From JBBECE01 sp040881985 (lineage in GTDB: Bacteria > Pseudomonadota > Alphaproteobacteria > Rhizobiales > Devosiaceae), in NCBI GenBank assembly GCA_040881985.1, contig JBBECE010000031.1, positions 1 to 64,000 of the forward strand: 64,000 bases of DNA, read 5' to 3'. A model generated the notes under the pieces. The model was not told where the DNA came from. It saw only the letters and a program-made list of their open reading frames with translations, and searched no databases. The translations under genes were made by a program, and so were the position numbers. Each line of letters opens with the position of its first letter. Position 1 is the first letter of the stretch. Positions 37,183 through 45,703 of the stretch are shown piece after piece.

Positions 37183-38903
37183 GTTCCATCGCCCATGCCG
37201 CCGGCCCGATCGAGATCGAAGGCGCCCGCAAGGCGCGCCGCAATCTCACCCGCAACCGCATTCGCCTGGCAATGATCCTCGGGTGCTTCTTGTTCCTGGT
37301 GGTTGCCGGCCGGCTGGTCATGCTGGCGATGGCCGGGGTCGACGAGACGATCCCCGGCCAGGTCCAGTCGGCGCTCACCGCCTCGCGCCCGGCGCTCCTC
37401 GACCGCAACGGCATCGAGATGGCGATGGATATCCAGGCGCCATCGCTCTTCGCCGAGCCGCGCAACATCGTCGATCTCGACGAGGCGGTCGAGAAACTCG
37501 CCCGCGCCCTGCCGGAGCTCGACCCGGCTTTCATCCGCGACCGGCTCGACGGCGACGAGGGATTCGTCTGGCTTGCCCGCGAGCTCACCCTCGCCCAGCA
37601 GGACCAAATCTTCCGGCTCGGCATTCCGGGCGTCGATTTTCTCTCCGAGACCAAGCGCTATTATCCGGGCGGGCCGGTCGCCGCGCACATTCTCGGCGCG
37701 GTCAATATCGACAATGTCGGGATCGCCGGGATCGAGCGGCATATCGATCTCGAAGAGGTGGCCCTGCTGCAACAGCTCGGCTTCGCCCGCTCGCGCACCC
37801 TCGAGCCGATGAACCTCTCGATCGATCTGCGCGTCCAGAACGCCGTGCATCGCGAGCTGACCGACGCCTTGACCCGCTACCAGGCGATCGCCGCGGCCGG
37901 CGTGATGATGGATGTCCAAACGGGAGAAATCGTCGCGCTCGTCTCGCTGCCCGACTTCGACCCCAACAATCCGGCCTCCGCGCTCGAGCCGCTGAATGGC
38001 GACAAGGATGCGCGGATCAACCGGATCACCGCCGGGACGTTCGAATTGGGCTCGACCTTCAAGACGATCACCATGGCGGCGGCGCTCGATTCGGGCGCGG
38101 TTTCGATCACCGACCGGTTCGACGCCAGATCCGCGGTGCATTTCGGCCGCTTCGCGATCGATGATTTCCACGGCGAGCACCGGGTGCTGGCGGTGCCGGA
38201 AATCTACAAATATTCGTCCAACATCGGCATCATCAAGGTGATGCAGACGCTCGGCAAAGACAATTACCGGGCGTTCCTGACGACGATCGGGCTCGACGCC
38301 TCCCCGATTATCGAGCTGCCCGAGCGCAAGGCGGCATCGGTTCCGGAGCGCTTTTCGGACGTCGGCGCGGCGACCGCGGCTTTTGGCCACGGGCTTTCGG
38401 TCACCCCGCTGCAACTCGTCACCGCCTATGCCGCGATCATCAATGGCGGCACCTTCATTCCTCCGACGCTGTTCGCGCGCACCCCGGACGAAGCGGCCGT
38501 GCTCGGGCGAAGGGTCATCTCGCCCGAGACGAGCGCGCTGATGCGGTATTTGATGCGCCTCAACGGGCTCGAAGGCACCGGCCGGCGCACCTCGGAAATC
38601 GCCGACGGGTTTCGGGTTGGCGGCAAGACCGGGACCGCCGAAAAAGTCATCGACGGCCGGTATTCGTCGGATGTGACGCTGGCGGTTTTCGCCTCGGCGT
38701 TCCCGATGGACGCGCCGCGCTATGCGATGGTGATCCTCGTCGACGAGCCGGATCGCGAGAATCCCCAGTCGGGCAAGACCGCCGCCTGGAATGCCGGCGA
38801 CGTCTCCGGCCGGATCATCCAGCGGGTCGGCCCGATGCTCGGCGTCTTGCCCGATTTCGACCCCGAAATCGACCGCGCCATCGTGCCGGAAATACTGCGG
38901 TAA
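37179..38903 (+). CDS. ftsI: Peptidoglycan D,D-transpeptidase FtsI (PBP3)
   Basis: FtsI cross-links septal peptidoglycan with FtsW. The 574-residue class B PBP has a cytosolic tail and a membrane helix (AMILGCFLFLVVAGRLVML). A dimerisation domain with RPALLDRNG comes next, then the penicillin-binding domain. Active-site motifs are STFK (SxxK) near residue 293, SSN near 348 and KTG near 485. ATG at 37179 overlaps the ftsL stop as ATGA; the frame stays open upstream to 36750 inside rsmH. A 466-bp repeat-rich spacer follows. Confidence 0.96.
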   Translation: MSSIAHAAGPIEIEGARKARRNLTRNRIRLAMILGCFLFLVVAGRLVMLAMAGVDETIPGQVQSALTASRPALLDRNGIEMAMDIQAPSLFAEPRNIVDLDEAVEKLARALPELDPAFIRDRLDGDEGFVWLARELTLAQQDQIFRLGIPGVDFLSETKRYYPGGPVAAHILGAVNIDNVGIAGIERHIDLEEVALLQQLGFARSRTLEPMNLSIDLRVQNAVHRELTDALTRYQAIAAAGVMMDVQTGEIVALVSLPDFDPNNPASALEPLNGDKDARINRITAGTFELGSTFKTITMAAALDSGAVSITDRFDARSAVHFGRFAIDDFHGEHRVLAVPEIYKYSSNIGIIKVMQTLGKDNYRAFLTTIGLDASPIIELPERKAASVPERFSDVGAATAAFGHGLSVTPLQLVTAYAAIINGGTFIPPTLFARTPDEAAVLGRRVISPETSALMRYLMRLNGLEGTGRRTSEIADGFRVGGKTGTAEKVIDGRYSSDVTLAVFASAFPMDAPRYAMVILVDEPDRENPQSGKTAAWNAGDVSGRIIQRVGPMLGVLPDFDPEIDRAIVPEILR

Positions 38904-38907
38904 ACTT

Positions 38908-39040
38908 CACCTCCCCCAGAAAGGGGGAGATCGGTCCGAAGGACCGGGTGGGGGTTGATAGGTCGACACAAAAATCGCCGAGCTCGGGACTGGAACAAAG
39001 ACAACCCCCGCCCCAACCCCCCCTTACTGGGGGAGGGAGC
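38908..39040. repeat. Intergenic palindromic repeat cluster between ftsI and murE
   Basis: A hairpin CTCCCCC-AGAAA-GGGGGAG (38911-38929) is followed by GGTCC-GAA-GGACC (38933-38945) and GGGTGGGGGTT. An inverted counterpart (CAACCCCCGCCCCAACCCCCCC, TACTGGGGGAGGGAG) lies at 39003-39038. The arrangement resembles the mobile palindromic intergenic elements frequent in alphaproteobacterial genomes. It could end the ftsI transcript. Confidence 0.7.
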
Positions 39041-39050
39041 GCTACCTTCT

Positions 39051-39093
39051 CCACTTTCAAGCCTCATTGCCCGCTTCATGCAGGCAATCCAGA
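39051..39093. repeat. Intergenic repeat, copy 1
   Basis: The segment CACTTTCAAGCC followed by TCATTGCCCGCTTCATGCAG recurs with few changes at 39246-39288. An adjacent hairpin TCACCCGG/CCGGGTGA (39099-39119) and another CCTCGGG/CCCGAGG (39165-39184) belong to the same repeat-rich spacer. Elements of this kind are common in alphaproteobacteria. Confidence 0.7.
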
Positions 39094-39245
39094 CTGGATC
39101 ACCCGGTCGAGCCGGGTGATGAGGGGAACTGGAGTTTGGATTGGTGCCCCTAAGGTCTCGTCATCCTCGGGCGAAGACCCGAGGACCCATGATGCATCGC
39201 GTCGCGGGACGCTGACGCGTTGACATCCAGCGTGCGCGCCGGCCC

Positions 39246-39288
39246 CACTTTCAAACCCTCATTGCCCGCTTCATGCGGGCAATCCAGT
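39246..39288. repeat. Intergenic repeat, copy 2
   Basis: This is the second copy of the ATTGCCCGCTTCATGCGGGC element. Here the inner palindrome GCCCGCTTCATGCGGGC is perfect, while copy 1 has a changed base. It ends 81 bases before the murE start, so the murE promoter, if any, must lie close to or inside this spacer. Confidence 0.7.
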
Positions 39289-39369
39289 CTTCGCCTAACC
39301 CGGTTCGCCCCAGTTGCCTTCCTCCCCCCACTTTGCGCATGGTGCCTCGACGATTCACCGGAGCGCCGA

Positions 39370-40812
39370 TTGCCCTTCAACCTCGCCGCGATCCTGCCTG
39401 ACGTGAATCCCGCCGGCCTGCCGGCGGGCGCCAAGGCTATTGGCGTATCGTCGGACAGCCGGACGGTCGAGCCCGGCGAAATCTTCTTCGCCCTGCCGGG
39501 CACGACAACACATGGCATCGCCTTCGCGGCAGCGGCGGTCGCCCGAGGCGCCGCCGCCATCGTCACCGATCAACGGCCGTCAGCCGATCCGGGCGTTCAG
39601 GTAATCCTGGTACACGACGCCCGCGCCGCCTTCGCCCGCGCCGCCTCAATCGTTTTCGCCCCGCAGCCGTCAATTGCGGTCGCGGTCACCGGAACCTCGG
39701 GGAAGTCATCGGTTGTCGCGTTCGTGCGCCAGATCTGGCAAGCCTGCGGCATCAAGGGCGCGAGCCTCGGCACGCTCGGGCTCGCCATCGGCGACACGAT
39801 CACGCCCGGGGAGCTGACGACCCCCGACGCCAAATCGCTCCACAAGAGGCTCGGCGAGTTGAAAGCCCAGGGCGTCGATCATGTGGCGATCGAGGCCTCG
39901 AGCCACGGGCTCGACCAGCGCCGGCTCGACGGGGTGACGTTTCGCGCCGCCGCCTTCACCAATCTTTCGCACGATCATCTCGACTATCACGCCAATCTCG
40001 ACGCCTACCGCGAGGCGAAGCTGCGCCTCTTCACCGATCTCCTTACGCCGCGCGGCGCGGCAATCGTCAATGTCGACGACCCCGAACACGGGCCGTTCCT
40101 CTACGCGGCGTTGAGTTCGGGCGCGCATCTGATGACCGTCGGCCGCGAGGGCGGCTTCATCCAGATCGGGCAACTCGAACGGCGCGGCCTCGCCCAGCAT
40201 GTGACGATCCGGCTCAAGGGCAAGGAGATGGATTTTACCCTGCCGCTCGCCGGCGAATTCCAGGTCTCCAACGCACTCATCGCGGCTTCGCTCGCCATCG
40301 CCAGCGGCATTGCACCCGACCGCGCTATCGCCGCGCTCTCTGGCCTCAAAGGCGCCAAGGGACGGATGGAACTCGTCGGCCAAAAAAACACCGCCGGCAT
40401 CTATGTCGATTACGCGCACAAGCCGGCGGCGCTGCAGTCGGTACTCGAGGCGCTGCGGCCGTTCGTTGTGGGCCGCCTCATTCTCGTCTTCGGCTGCGGC
40501 GGGGACCGCGACAGGGAAAAACGTTCGATCATGGGCAAGATCGCCGCGCACCTTGCCGACCTCGTCATCGTCACCGACGACAATCCGCGCACCGAAAACC
40601 CCGCCTCGATCCGCGCCGCGATCCTCGCCGCCGCGCCCGGGGCGCGCGAAATCGGCGACCGCGCCGAAGCGATCCGCGCCGGCATCGCCGAACTCAAACC
40701 GGGCGACGTGCTGCTCGTCGCCGGCAAGGGTCACGAGGACTATCAGATCGTCGGGACCGAGAGGCGTCACTTCTCCGACCATGAAGTCGTCGCCGGGGCG
40801 CTGCGAAAATGA
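39370..40812 (+). CDS. murE: UDP-MurNAc-L-Ala-D-Glu:meso-diaminopimelate ligase
   Basis: MurE adds meso-DAP to the peptidoglycan precursor using ATP. The 480-residue product has the P-loop GTSGKSSVVAF near residue 105, the carbamylated-Lys region, YAHKPAAL in the C-terminal domain, and DNPR (about residue 402), which selects meso-DAP over lysine. TTG at 39370 was chosen: GGAG lies seven bases upstream and LPFNLAAILPDV is a natural N-terminus; the open frame continues to 39220 through repeat DNA. Its stop overlaps murF (ATGA). Confidence 0.95.
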   Translation: MPFNLAAILPDVNPAGLPAGAKAIGVSSDSRTVEPGEIFFALPGTTTHGIAFAAAAVARGAAAIVTDQRPSADPGVQVILVHDARAAFARAASIVFAPQPSIAVAVTGTSGKSSVVAFVRQIWQACGIKGASLGTLGLAIGDTITPGELTTPDAKSLHKRLGELKAQGVDHVAIEASSHGLDQRRLDGVTFRAAAFTNLSHDHLDYHANLDAYREAKLRLFTDLLTPRGAAIVNVDDPEHGPFLYAALSSGAHLMTVGREGGFIQIGQLERRGLAQHVTIRLKGKEMDFTLPLAGEFQVSNALIAASLAIASGIAPDRAIAALSGLKGAKGRMELVGQKNTAGIYVDYAHKPAALQSVLEALRPFVVGRLILVFGCGGDRDREKRSIMGKIAAHLADLVIVTDDNPRTENPASIRAAILAAAPGAREIGDRAEAIRAGIAELKPGDVLLVAGKGHEDYQIVGTERRHFSDHEVVAGALRK

Positions 40813-42236
40813 GCCGGTCGCCGCTCTGGACGCTCGACGAGTTGCGCGCCGTCAAAGATGGGGCAGAAGTTCACAGAACAACGCCGAATATCGCGCATAC
40901 GAACGTCGAATTCCATGGAATTTCGATCGATTCGCGCACCGTCGCCGAGGGCGATTTGTTCATTGCTATCAAGGGTGTAACCCATGATGGCCACGACTTC
41001 GTCGAGGCCGCGATAAGGGCCGGCGCGAACGCGGCGCTGGTCTCGAGGGAGAAAGCCGCCTCGCTGCAAGCCCTTGATTTACCGCTGATAATCGTCCCCG
41101 ACCCGGCGGACGGCCTCGACGCCCTGGCGGTCTCCGCGCGGGCCCGGACATCGGCCAAAATCGTCGCCGTCACTGGCAGCGTCGGCAAGACGTCGACCCG
41201 CGCCTACATCTGCCAAGCTCTTGAAAGTTCAGGGAAAACACACGCCTCGATTCGCTCCTACAACAATCGCTGGGGGGTGTCGCTGTCGCTCGCCCGGATG
41301 CCGCGCGACAGCCAGTTCGGGGTCTTCGAACTCGGGATGAATCACCCCGGGGAAATCGCTCTCCTCGCTCGCCGCGTTCGCCCGCATGTGGCTGTCATCA
41401 CTCATGTTTCCGAGGCGCATCTCGAGTTCTTCGCGTCGGTCGAGGCGATCGCCGTGGCCAAGGCCGAGATCTTCGAAGGGCTCGAGCCGGGGGGAGTTGC
41501 CGTCCTCGGCGCCGATCATCCCCACCTCGCCCTTCTCACGGAAATAGCTATGAAATCAGGGGCTTCGCGGGTTATCTCCTATGGGCTCGCGGCCGGCTCA
41601 GACGTCCGCACCGACCCGGTGGCGGGCGCGGTAAGAGTAGGCGCGGACGAAATCGCCTTGCGTCTCAATCAGTTGGGCACCCATCACCTGGTCAATGCCG
41701 CGGGCGCTCTGGCGGTCGCCGAAGCGCTCGGGGTGCCGCCTCCCGCCGCCGCGGCGGCGCTGGAAATGGTGGAAAGCGAGCCGGGACGGGGGGTTATCCA
41801 CCATCTCGCCAAGGGGATCACGCTGATCGACGAGAGCTACAACGCCAATCCCGCCTCGATGCGCGCCGCGCTGGCGGTGCTGCGCGACTGGCCGACGGGC
41901 GGCCGGAAGATCGCTGTTCTCGGCGACATGCTCGAACTCGGCGCAGCCTCGCCAAAACTTCACGCAGCGATGGCGGACTCGGTAGCAAGCTCCGGAACCG
42001 AAATGGTTTTTCTGGCCGGCGAAATGATGCGAAATCTCGGCGCCGAGTTGCCGCGCGGGATGGTCGCGGCGCGCACCGCGACCGCCGCGGAACTGACGGA
42101 GAAGCTCCTGAAATCGCTTGCTTCCGGCGACGTGGTTATGGTCAAAGGGTCGAACGGCGTCAGGCTTTCGGGGCTCGTCGCCGCCGTTATCGAACGCTTC
42201 GGCCGGCCACCGGCCGGGGCGAGTGAGGGGCGATAA
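40809..42236 (+). CDS. murF: UDP-MurNAc-tripeptide:D-Ala-D-Ala ligase
   Basis: MurF adds D-Ala-D-Ala to complete the UDP-MurNAc-pentapeptide. The 475-residue product has the P-loop VTGSVGKTSTRAYI near residue 120, then NNRWGVSLSLARMP, ELGMNHPGEI, and YNANPASMRAAL in the C-terminal domain. The length is typical. ATG overlaps the murE stop. mraY follows after 10 bp on the same transcript. Confidence 0.96.
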   Translation: MSRSPLWTLDELRAVKDGAEVHRTTPNIAHTNVEFHGISIDSRTVAEGDLFIAIKGVTHDGHDFVEAAIRAGANAALVSREKAASLQALDLPLIIVPDPADGLDALAVSARARTSAKIVAVTGSVGKTSTRAYICQALESSGKTHASIRSYNNRWGVSLSLARMPRDSQFGVFELGMNHPGEIALLARRVRPHVAVITHVSEAHLEFFASVEAIAVAKAEIFEGLEPGGVAVLGADHPHLALLTEIAMKSGASRVISYGLAAGSDVRTDPVAGAVRVGADEIALRLNQLGTHHLVNAAGALAVAEALGVPPPAAAAALEMVESEPGRGVIHHLAKGITLIDESYNANPASMRAALAVLRDWPTGGRKIAVLGDMLELGAASPKLHAAMADSVASSGTEMVFLAGEMMRNLGAELPRGMVAARTATAAELTEKLLKSLASGDVVMVKGSNGVRLSGLVAAVIERFGRPPAGASEGR

Positions 42237-42246
42237 AAGCGGGTCG

Positions 42247-43332
42247 ATGCTCTATCTTCTGCAGGATTTCGGCGACGCGTTCACGCCCTTTAATGTCTTC
42301 AGATACATCACCTTTCGGACGGGCGGGGCGACGGTCACGGGGCTTTTCTTCGTCTTCCTCTTCGGCCCGGCGCTGATCCGGTTTCTCGGCCTCAAGCAGG
42401 GCCGCGGCCAGCCGATTCGCGAAGACGGGCCGGCGGGGCATTTGCTCACCAAAAAGGGCACACCCACCATGGGGGGGCTGATGATCCTCGCGGGCGTCAT
42501 TGCCTCGACGCTGCTCTGGGCAAACCTCACCAATCCCTATGTCTGGGTGGTGCTGGCGGTGACCGCCGCCTACGGCGTAATCGGCTTTTACGACGACTAT
42601 CTCAAGGTCAAAAGCGGCACCCACAAAGGCTTCGGCGGCCGGCAGCGGCTGACGATCGAATTCATCATTGCCGGGATCGCCTGCTATGTGATGGCCAATA
42701 TCGGGGAGCCGCCGTTCGCAACCTCGCTCGCCTTCCCGTTTGTCAAGGAATTCATCATCAATCTCGGCTGGTTTTTCATCGCTTTCGGCGCCTTCGTCAT
42801 CGTCGGGGCGGGCAACGCCGTCAATTTCACCGACGGGCTCGACGGGCTCGCGATCGTCCCGGTGATGATCGCGGCGGGCTCGTTCGGGCTCATTGCCTAT
42901 CTCTCCGGCAACGAGGTTTTCGCCAATTACCTCTTTATCAATTTCGTCCCGGGCACCGGCGAACTGTCGGTTCTCTGCGGGGCGATGATCGGGGCGGGAT
43001 TGGGGTTCCTCTGGTTCAACGCCCCGCCGGCCTCGATCTTCATGGGCGACACCGGCTCGCTGTCGCTCGGCGGCATGCTGGGGGCGATCGCGGTGGCGAC
43101 CAAGCACGAACTGGTGCTGGCGATTGTCGGAGGTCTGTTCGTCCTCGAACTCGTCTCGGTCGTCGTCCAGGTCGTCTCATTCAGGCTAACCGGCAAACGG
43201 GTCTTTCGGATGGCGCCGATCCACCATCATTTCGAGCATCTGGGCTGGACCGAAAGCCAGATCGTCATCCGCTTCTGGATCATCTCCTTCGTCCTCGCCA
43301 TGGTCGGGCTCTCCTCGCTGAAGCTGCGCTAG
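42247..43332 (+). CDS. mraY: Phospho-N-acetylmuramoyl-pentapeptide transferase
   Basis: MraY makes lipid I from UDP-MurNAc-pentapeptide and undecaprenyl phosphate in the inner membrane. The 361-residue, ten-helix protein has GTPTMGGLMILAG, the Asp pair in YGVIGFYDDYLKV, NFTDGLDGLAI and the late PIHHHFEHLGW. ATG 42247 gives the family N-terminus MLYLLQDFGDAFTPFNVFRY; the frame is open upstream inside murF. In most relatives murD comes next; here ftsW follows after 89 non-coding bases. Confidence 0.97.
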   Translation: MLYLLQDFGDAFTPFNVFRYITFRTGGATVTGLFFVFLFGPALIRFLGLKQGRGQPIREDGPAGHLLTKKGTPTMGGLMILAGVIASTLLWANLTNPYVWVVLAVTAAYGVIGFYDDYLKVKSGTHKGFGGRQRLTIEFIIAGIACYVMANIGEPPFATSLAFPFVKEFIINLGWFFIAFGAFVIVGAGNAVNFTDGLDGLAIVPVMIAAGSFGLIAYLSGNEVFANYLFINFVPGTGELSVLCGAMIGAGLGFLWFNAPPASIFMGDTGSLSLGGMLGAIAVATKHELVLAIVGGLFVLELVSVVVQVVSFRLTGKRVFRMAPIHHHFEHLGWTESQIVIRFWIISFVLAMVGLSSLKLR

Positions 43333-43421
43333 AGGACCGCGGCGCGCGTCTGGTTGCGCTTTGGTAACCAATGCGGCGGTAGAGTTGCGACCTTCGCCGG
43401 ACCCCGAAACCCAAGCGCCTG

Positions 43422-44582
43422 ATGTTTTCCCGCGACCGCAAAACCCCGCTCGCCGAATGGTGGTGGACCGTGGACCGCGAAATGCTGGCGGCGCTGTTCA
43501 TCCTGATGGCGGTCGGCATCGTCATGAGTTTCGCCGCGAGCCCGGCGGTGGCAGTGCGGCTCGGGCTCGACCAATGGCACTTCATCGTTCGCCACATGCT
43601 CTTCGCGGTCCCGGCGGTCGCGGTGACGATCGGGGCCTCGCTGCTCACGGCGCGGCAGGCGCGCCTCGCGGCACTGGTCATACTCCTCGTCTCGATCGGA
43701 CTGCTGGCGCTCACTCTATTGTACGGCACCGAGGTCAACGGCTCGAAGCGCTGGGTCGGTTTCGCCGGATTTTCGATCCAGCCCTCGGAATTCGCCAAGC
43801 CGGCCTTCGCGGTCATCGCCGCCTGGCTGATGGCTGAGCGGATGAATCGGCGCGATGTGCCCGGTCACGCGATTGTCGTCGTGCTGCTGGCGGTCATCGT
43901 CGGATTTCTGGTCGTGCAGCCCGACGTCGGGCAGACCGCGCTCATGGTCCTCACCTGGGCGTCGTTGCTGTTCATCGCCGGGATTTCCTGGTGGCTGATC
44001 TTCATACTCGCCGGGACCGCGGCGGCGGGAATTACTGCCGCCTATCTGCTCTTTCCGCACGTCTCCCGCCGGATCGATGCGTTCATGTCGCCGGGGACCG
44101 GGGACACCTATCAGGTCGACAAAGCACTGCAGTCGCTGATCGAGGGCGGCTGGTTCGGGCGCGGCCCGGGTGAGGCGGTGGCCAACCGCTCGCTACCCGA
44201 CGCCCATGCCGACTTCGTCTTCTCGGCGGCGGCTGGCGAGTTCGGCATCCTTTTCTGTCTCGCCCTCGTTCTCGTCATCGGGTTCGTTTCGGTCAGGGGG
44301 CTGATCCGGGCGCAGGGGCTTCCAGACATGTTCTCGCGCCTGGCGGTCAGTGCTCTGGCGTTGCAGTTCGGCCTGCAATCGGCGATCAACCTCGCCGTCA
44401 ACATCAATCTCATTCCGCCCAAGGGCATGACCTTGCCGTTCGTCAGCTACGGTGGCACATCGATGTTGGCCGTCGCGTTCGGCATGGGGGTTCTCCTGTC
44501 GCTGACGCGGCGCAAACCGCAGGAGGCGATTGCCACGGGGCTGCCGCTCGAACGGGAGGCGCTCCGGCACGAAGCCGTATGA
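43422..44582 (+). CDS. ftsW: Peptidoglycan glycosyltransferase FtsW
   Basis: FtsW, a SEDS-family polymerase, makes septal glycan strands from lipid II with FtsI. The 386-residue, ten-helix protein has GSKRWVGFAGFSIQPSEFAKPA, QPDVGQTALM, LPDAHADFVFSAAAGEFG with the catalytic Asp region, and the late FVSYGGTSML. Its stop overlaps the murG ATG. It lies directly after mraY, without murD between them. Confidence 0.96.
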   Translation: MFSRDRKTPLAEWWWTVDREMLAALFILMAVGIVMSFAASPAVAVRLGLDQWHFIVRHMLFAVPAVAVTIGASLLTARQARLAALVILLVSIGLLALTLLYGTEVNGSKRWVGFAGFSIQPSEFAKPAFAVIAAWLMAERMNRRDVPGHAIVVVLLAVIVGFLVVQPDVGQTALMVLTWASLLFIAGISWWLIFILAGTAAAGITAAYLLFPHVSRRIDAFMSPGTGDTYQVDKALQSLIEGGWFGRGPGEAVANRSLPDAHADFVFSAAAGEFGILFCLALVLVIGFVSVRGLIRAQGLPDMFSRLAVSALALQFGLQSAINLAVNINLIPPKGMTLPFVSYGGTSMLAVAFGMGVLLSLTRRKPQEAIATGLPLEREALRHEAV

Positions 44583-45703
44583 GCGTTTTCGTCCTGATGG
44601 CCGGCGGCACCGGCGGCCATCTTTTCCCCGCCGAGGCTTTGGCGCAGGAGTTGATCCGGCGCGGCCACCGGGTTGAACTCATCACCGACCAGCGCACCCG
44701 GCATCTGGGCGAGACATTCCCCGCCAGGTCCGTGCATGTGGTCGCCGCGGCAACGCCGAATTTCCGGCGGCCGCTGCGGCTCACCGGCGCCAGCGTGACC
44801 ATTTTTGCCGGCATCGTCGCCTCGATCGGTATATTGCGGCGCATCAAGCCCAATGCCGTGATCGGCTTCGGCGGCTATCCGACCTTTCCGCCTTTCATCG
44901 CCGCATCGCTCCTTGGCATCCCGGGATTGCTGCACGAACAGAATGCCGTGCTCGGGCGAGCCAACCGAGCGCTGGCGCGTTTTGCCAGTGCGCTGGCGCT
45001 CAGTTTCGAGCCGACGCGTGGCACGGAAAAATTCACCTTGCCCAAACATCTCGTCGGCAACCCGGTGCGTCAACGTGTGCTGGCGCTCAAAGGCACTCCG
45101 TTGCCGCCAATCGGGCGGCAAGACGGCAAGCTCAGGCTTCTGGTTTTTGGGGGCAGCCAGGGCGCGCGGTTCCTGTCGGAGGTCGTCCCCGGCGCCGTGA
45201 CTTTGCTGCCTGAAGATCTGCGGCGGCGGATCGAGGTGACCCAGCAATGCCGGCAGGAGGATCTCGAGGCGGCGGCCACAATCTATGCGCGAGCCGAGAT
45301 CGAGGCCGAGCTCGCGGCTTTTTTTCCCGACCTGCCGGAAAAAATGGCGCGGAGTCATCTGGTGATCGGCAGGGCTGGTGCCTCGACTGTCGCCGAGCTG
45401 GCGGTGATCGGGCGGGGATCGATCCTGGTGCCGTTGCCGGGCTCGCTCGACCAGGACCAACGGGCGAACGCGGCGATCCTGGCGGCGGCGGGCGGGGCGG
45501 TGATGCTCGACCAGGCCACCATTTCACTCCATTCGCTTGCGAGTGAGCTTCAGGGCCTTCTTGCCGAACCGAAAAAACTGGCGACAATGTCGGTGCGCGC
45601 GACCCAAGCCGGGCGCCCCGACGCGGTCATCCGGCTCGCCGATCTGGCGGTCGGGATCGCCGGGCCGGCCAAGGCGCCGCCAGCCGAGGGGGACAGACCA
45701 TGA
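44579..45703 (+). CDS. murG: UDP-GlcNAc:lipid I N-acetylglucosaminyltransferase
   Basis: MurG, a membrane-associated GT28 enzyme, converts lipid I to lipid II. The 374-residue product begins with the glycine loop MAGGTGGHLFPA and has GFGGYPTFPP, LHEQNAVLGRANR, LVFGGSQGARFLSEV and RAGASTVAELAVIG. Overlaps with ftsW and murC are both ATGA. The length is normal. Confidence 0.96.
   Translation: MSVFVLMAGGTGGHLFPAEALAQELIRRGHRVELITDQRTRHLGETFPARSVHVVAAATPNFRRPLRLTGASVTIFAGIVASIGILRRIKPNAVIGFGGYPTFPPFIAASLLGIPGLLHEQNAVLGRANRALARFASALALSFEPTRGTEKFTLPKHLVGNPVRQRVLALKGTPLPPIGRQDGKLRLLVFGGSQGARFLSEVVPGAVTLLPEDLRRRIEVTQQCRQEDLEAAATIYARAEIEAELAAFFPDLPEKMARSHLVIGRAGASTVAELAVIGRGSILVPLPGSLDQDQRANAAILAAAGGAVMLDQATISLHSLASELQGLLAEPKKLATMSVRATQAGRPDAVIRLADLAVGIAGPAKAPPAEGDRP

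Noticed and set aside
39220..39369. A 50-codon N-terminal extension of murE
   Set aside because: It runs through the ATTGCCCGC repeat, and TTG 39370 has a proper SD site and the family N-terminus.
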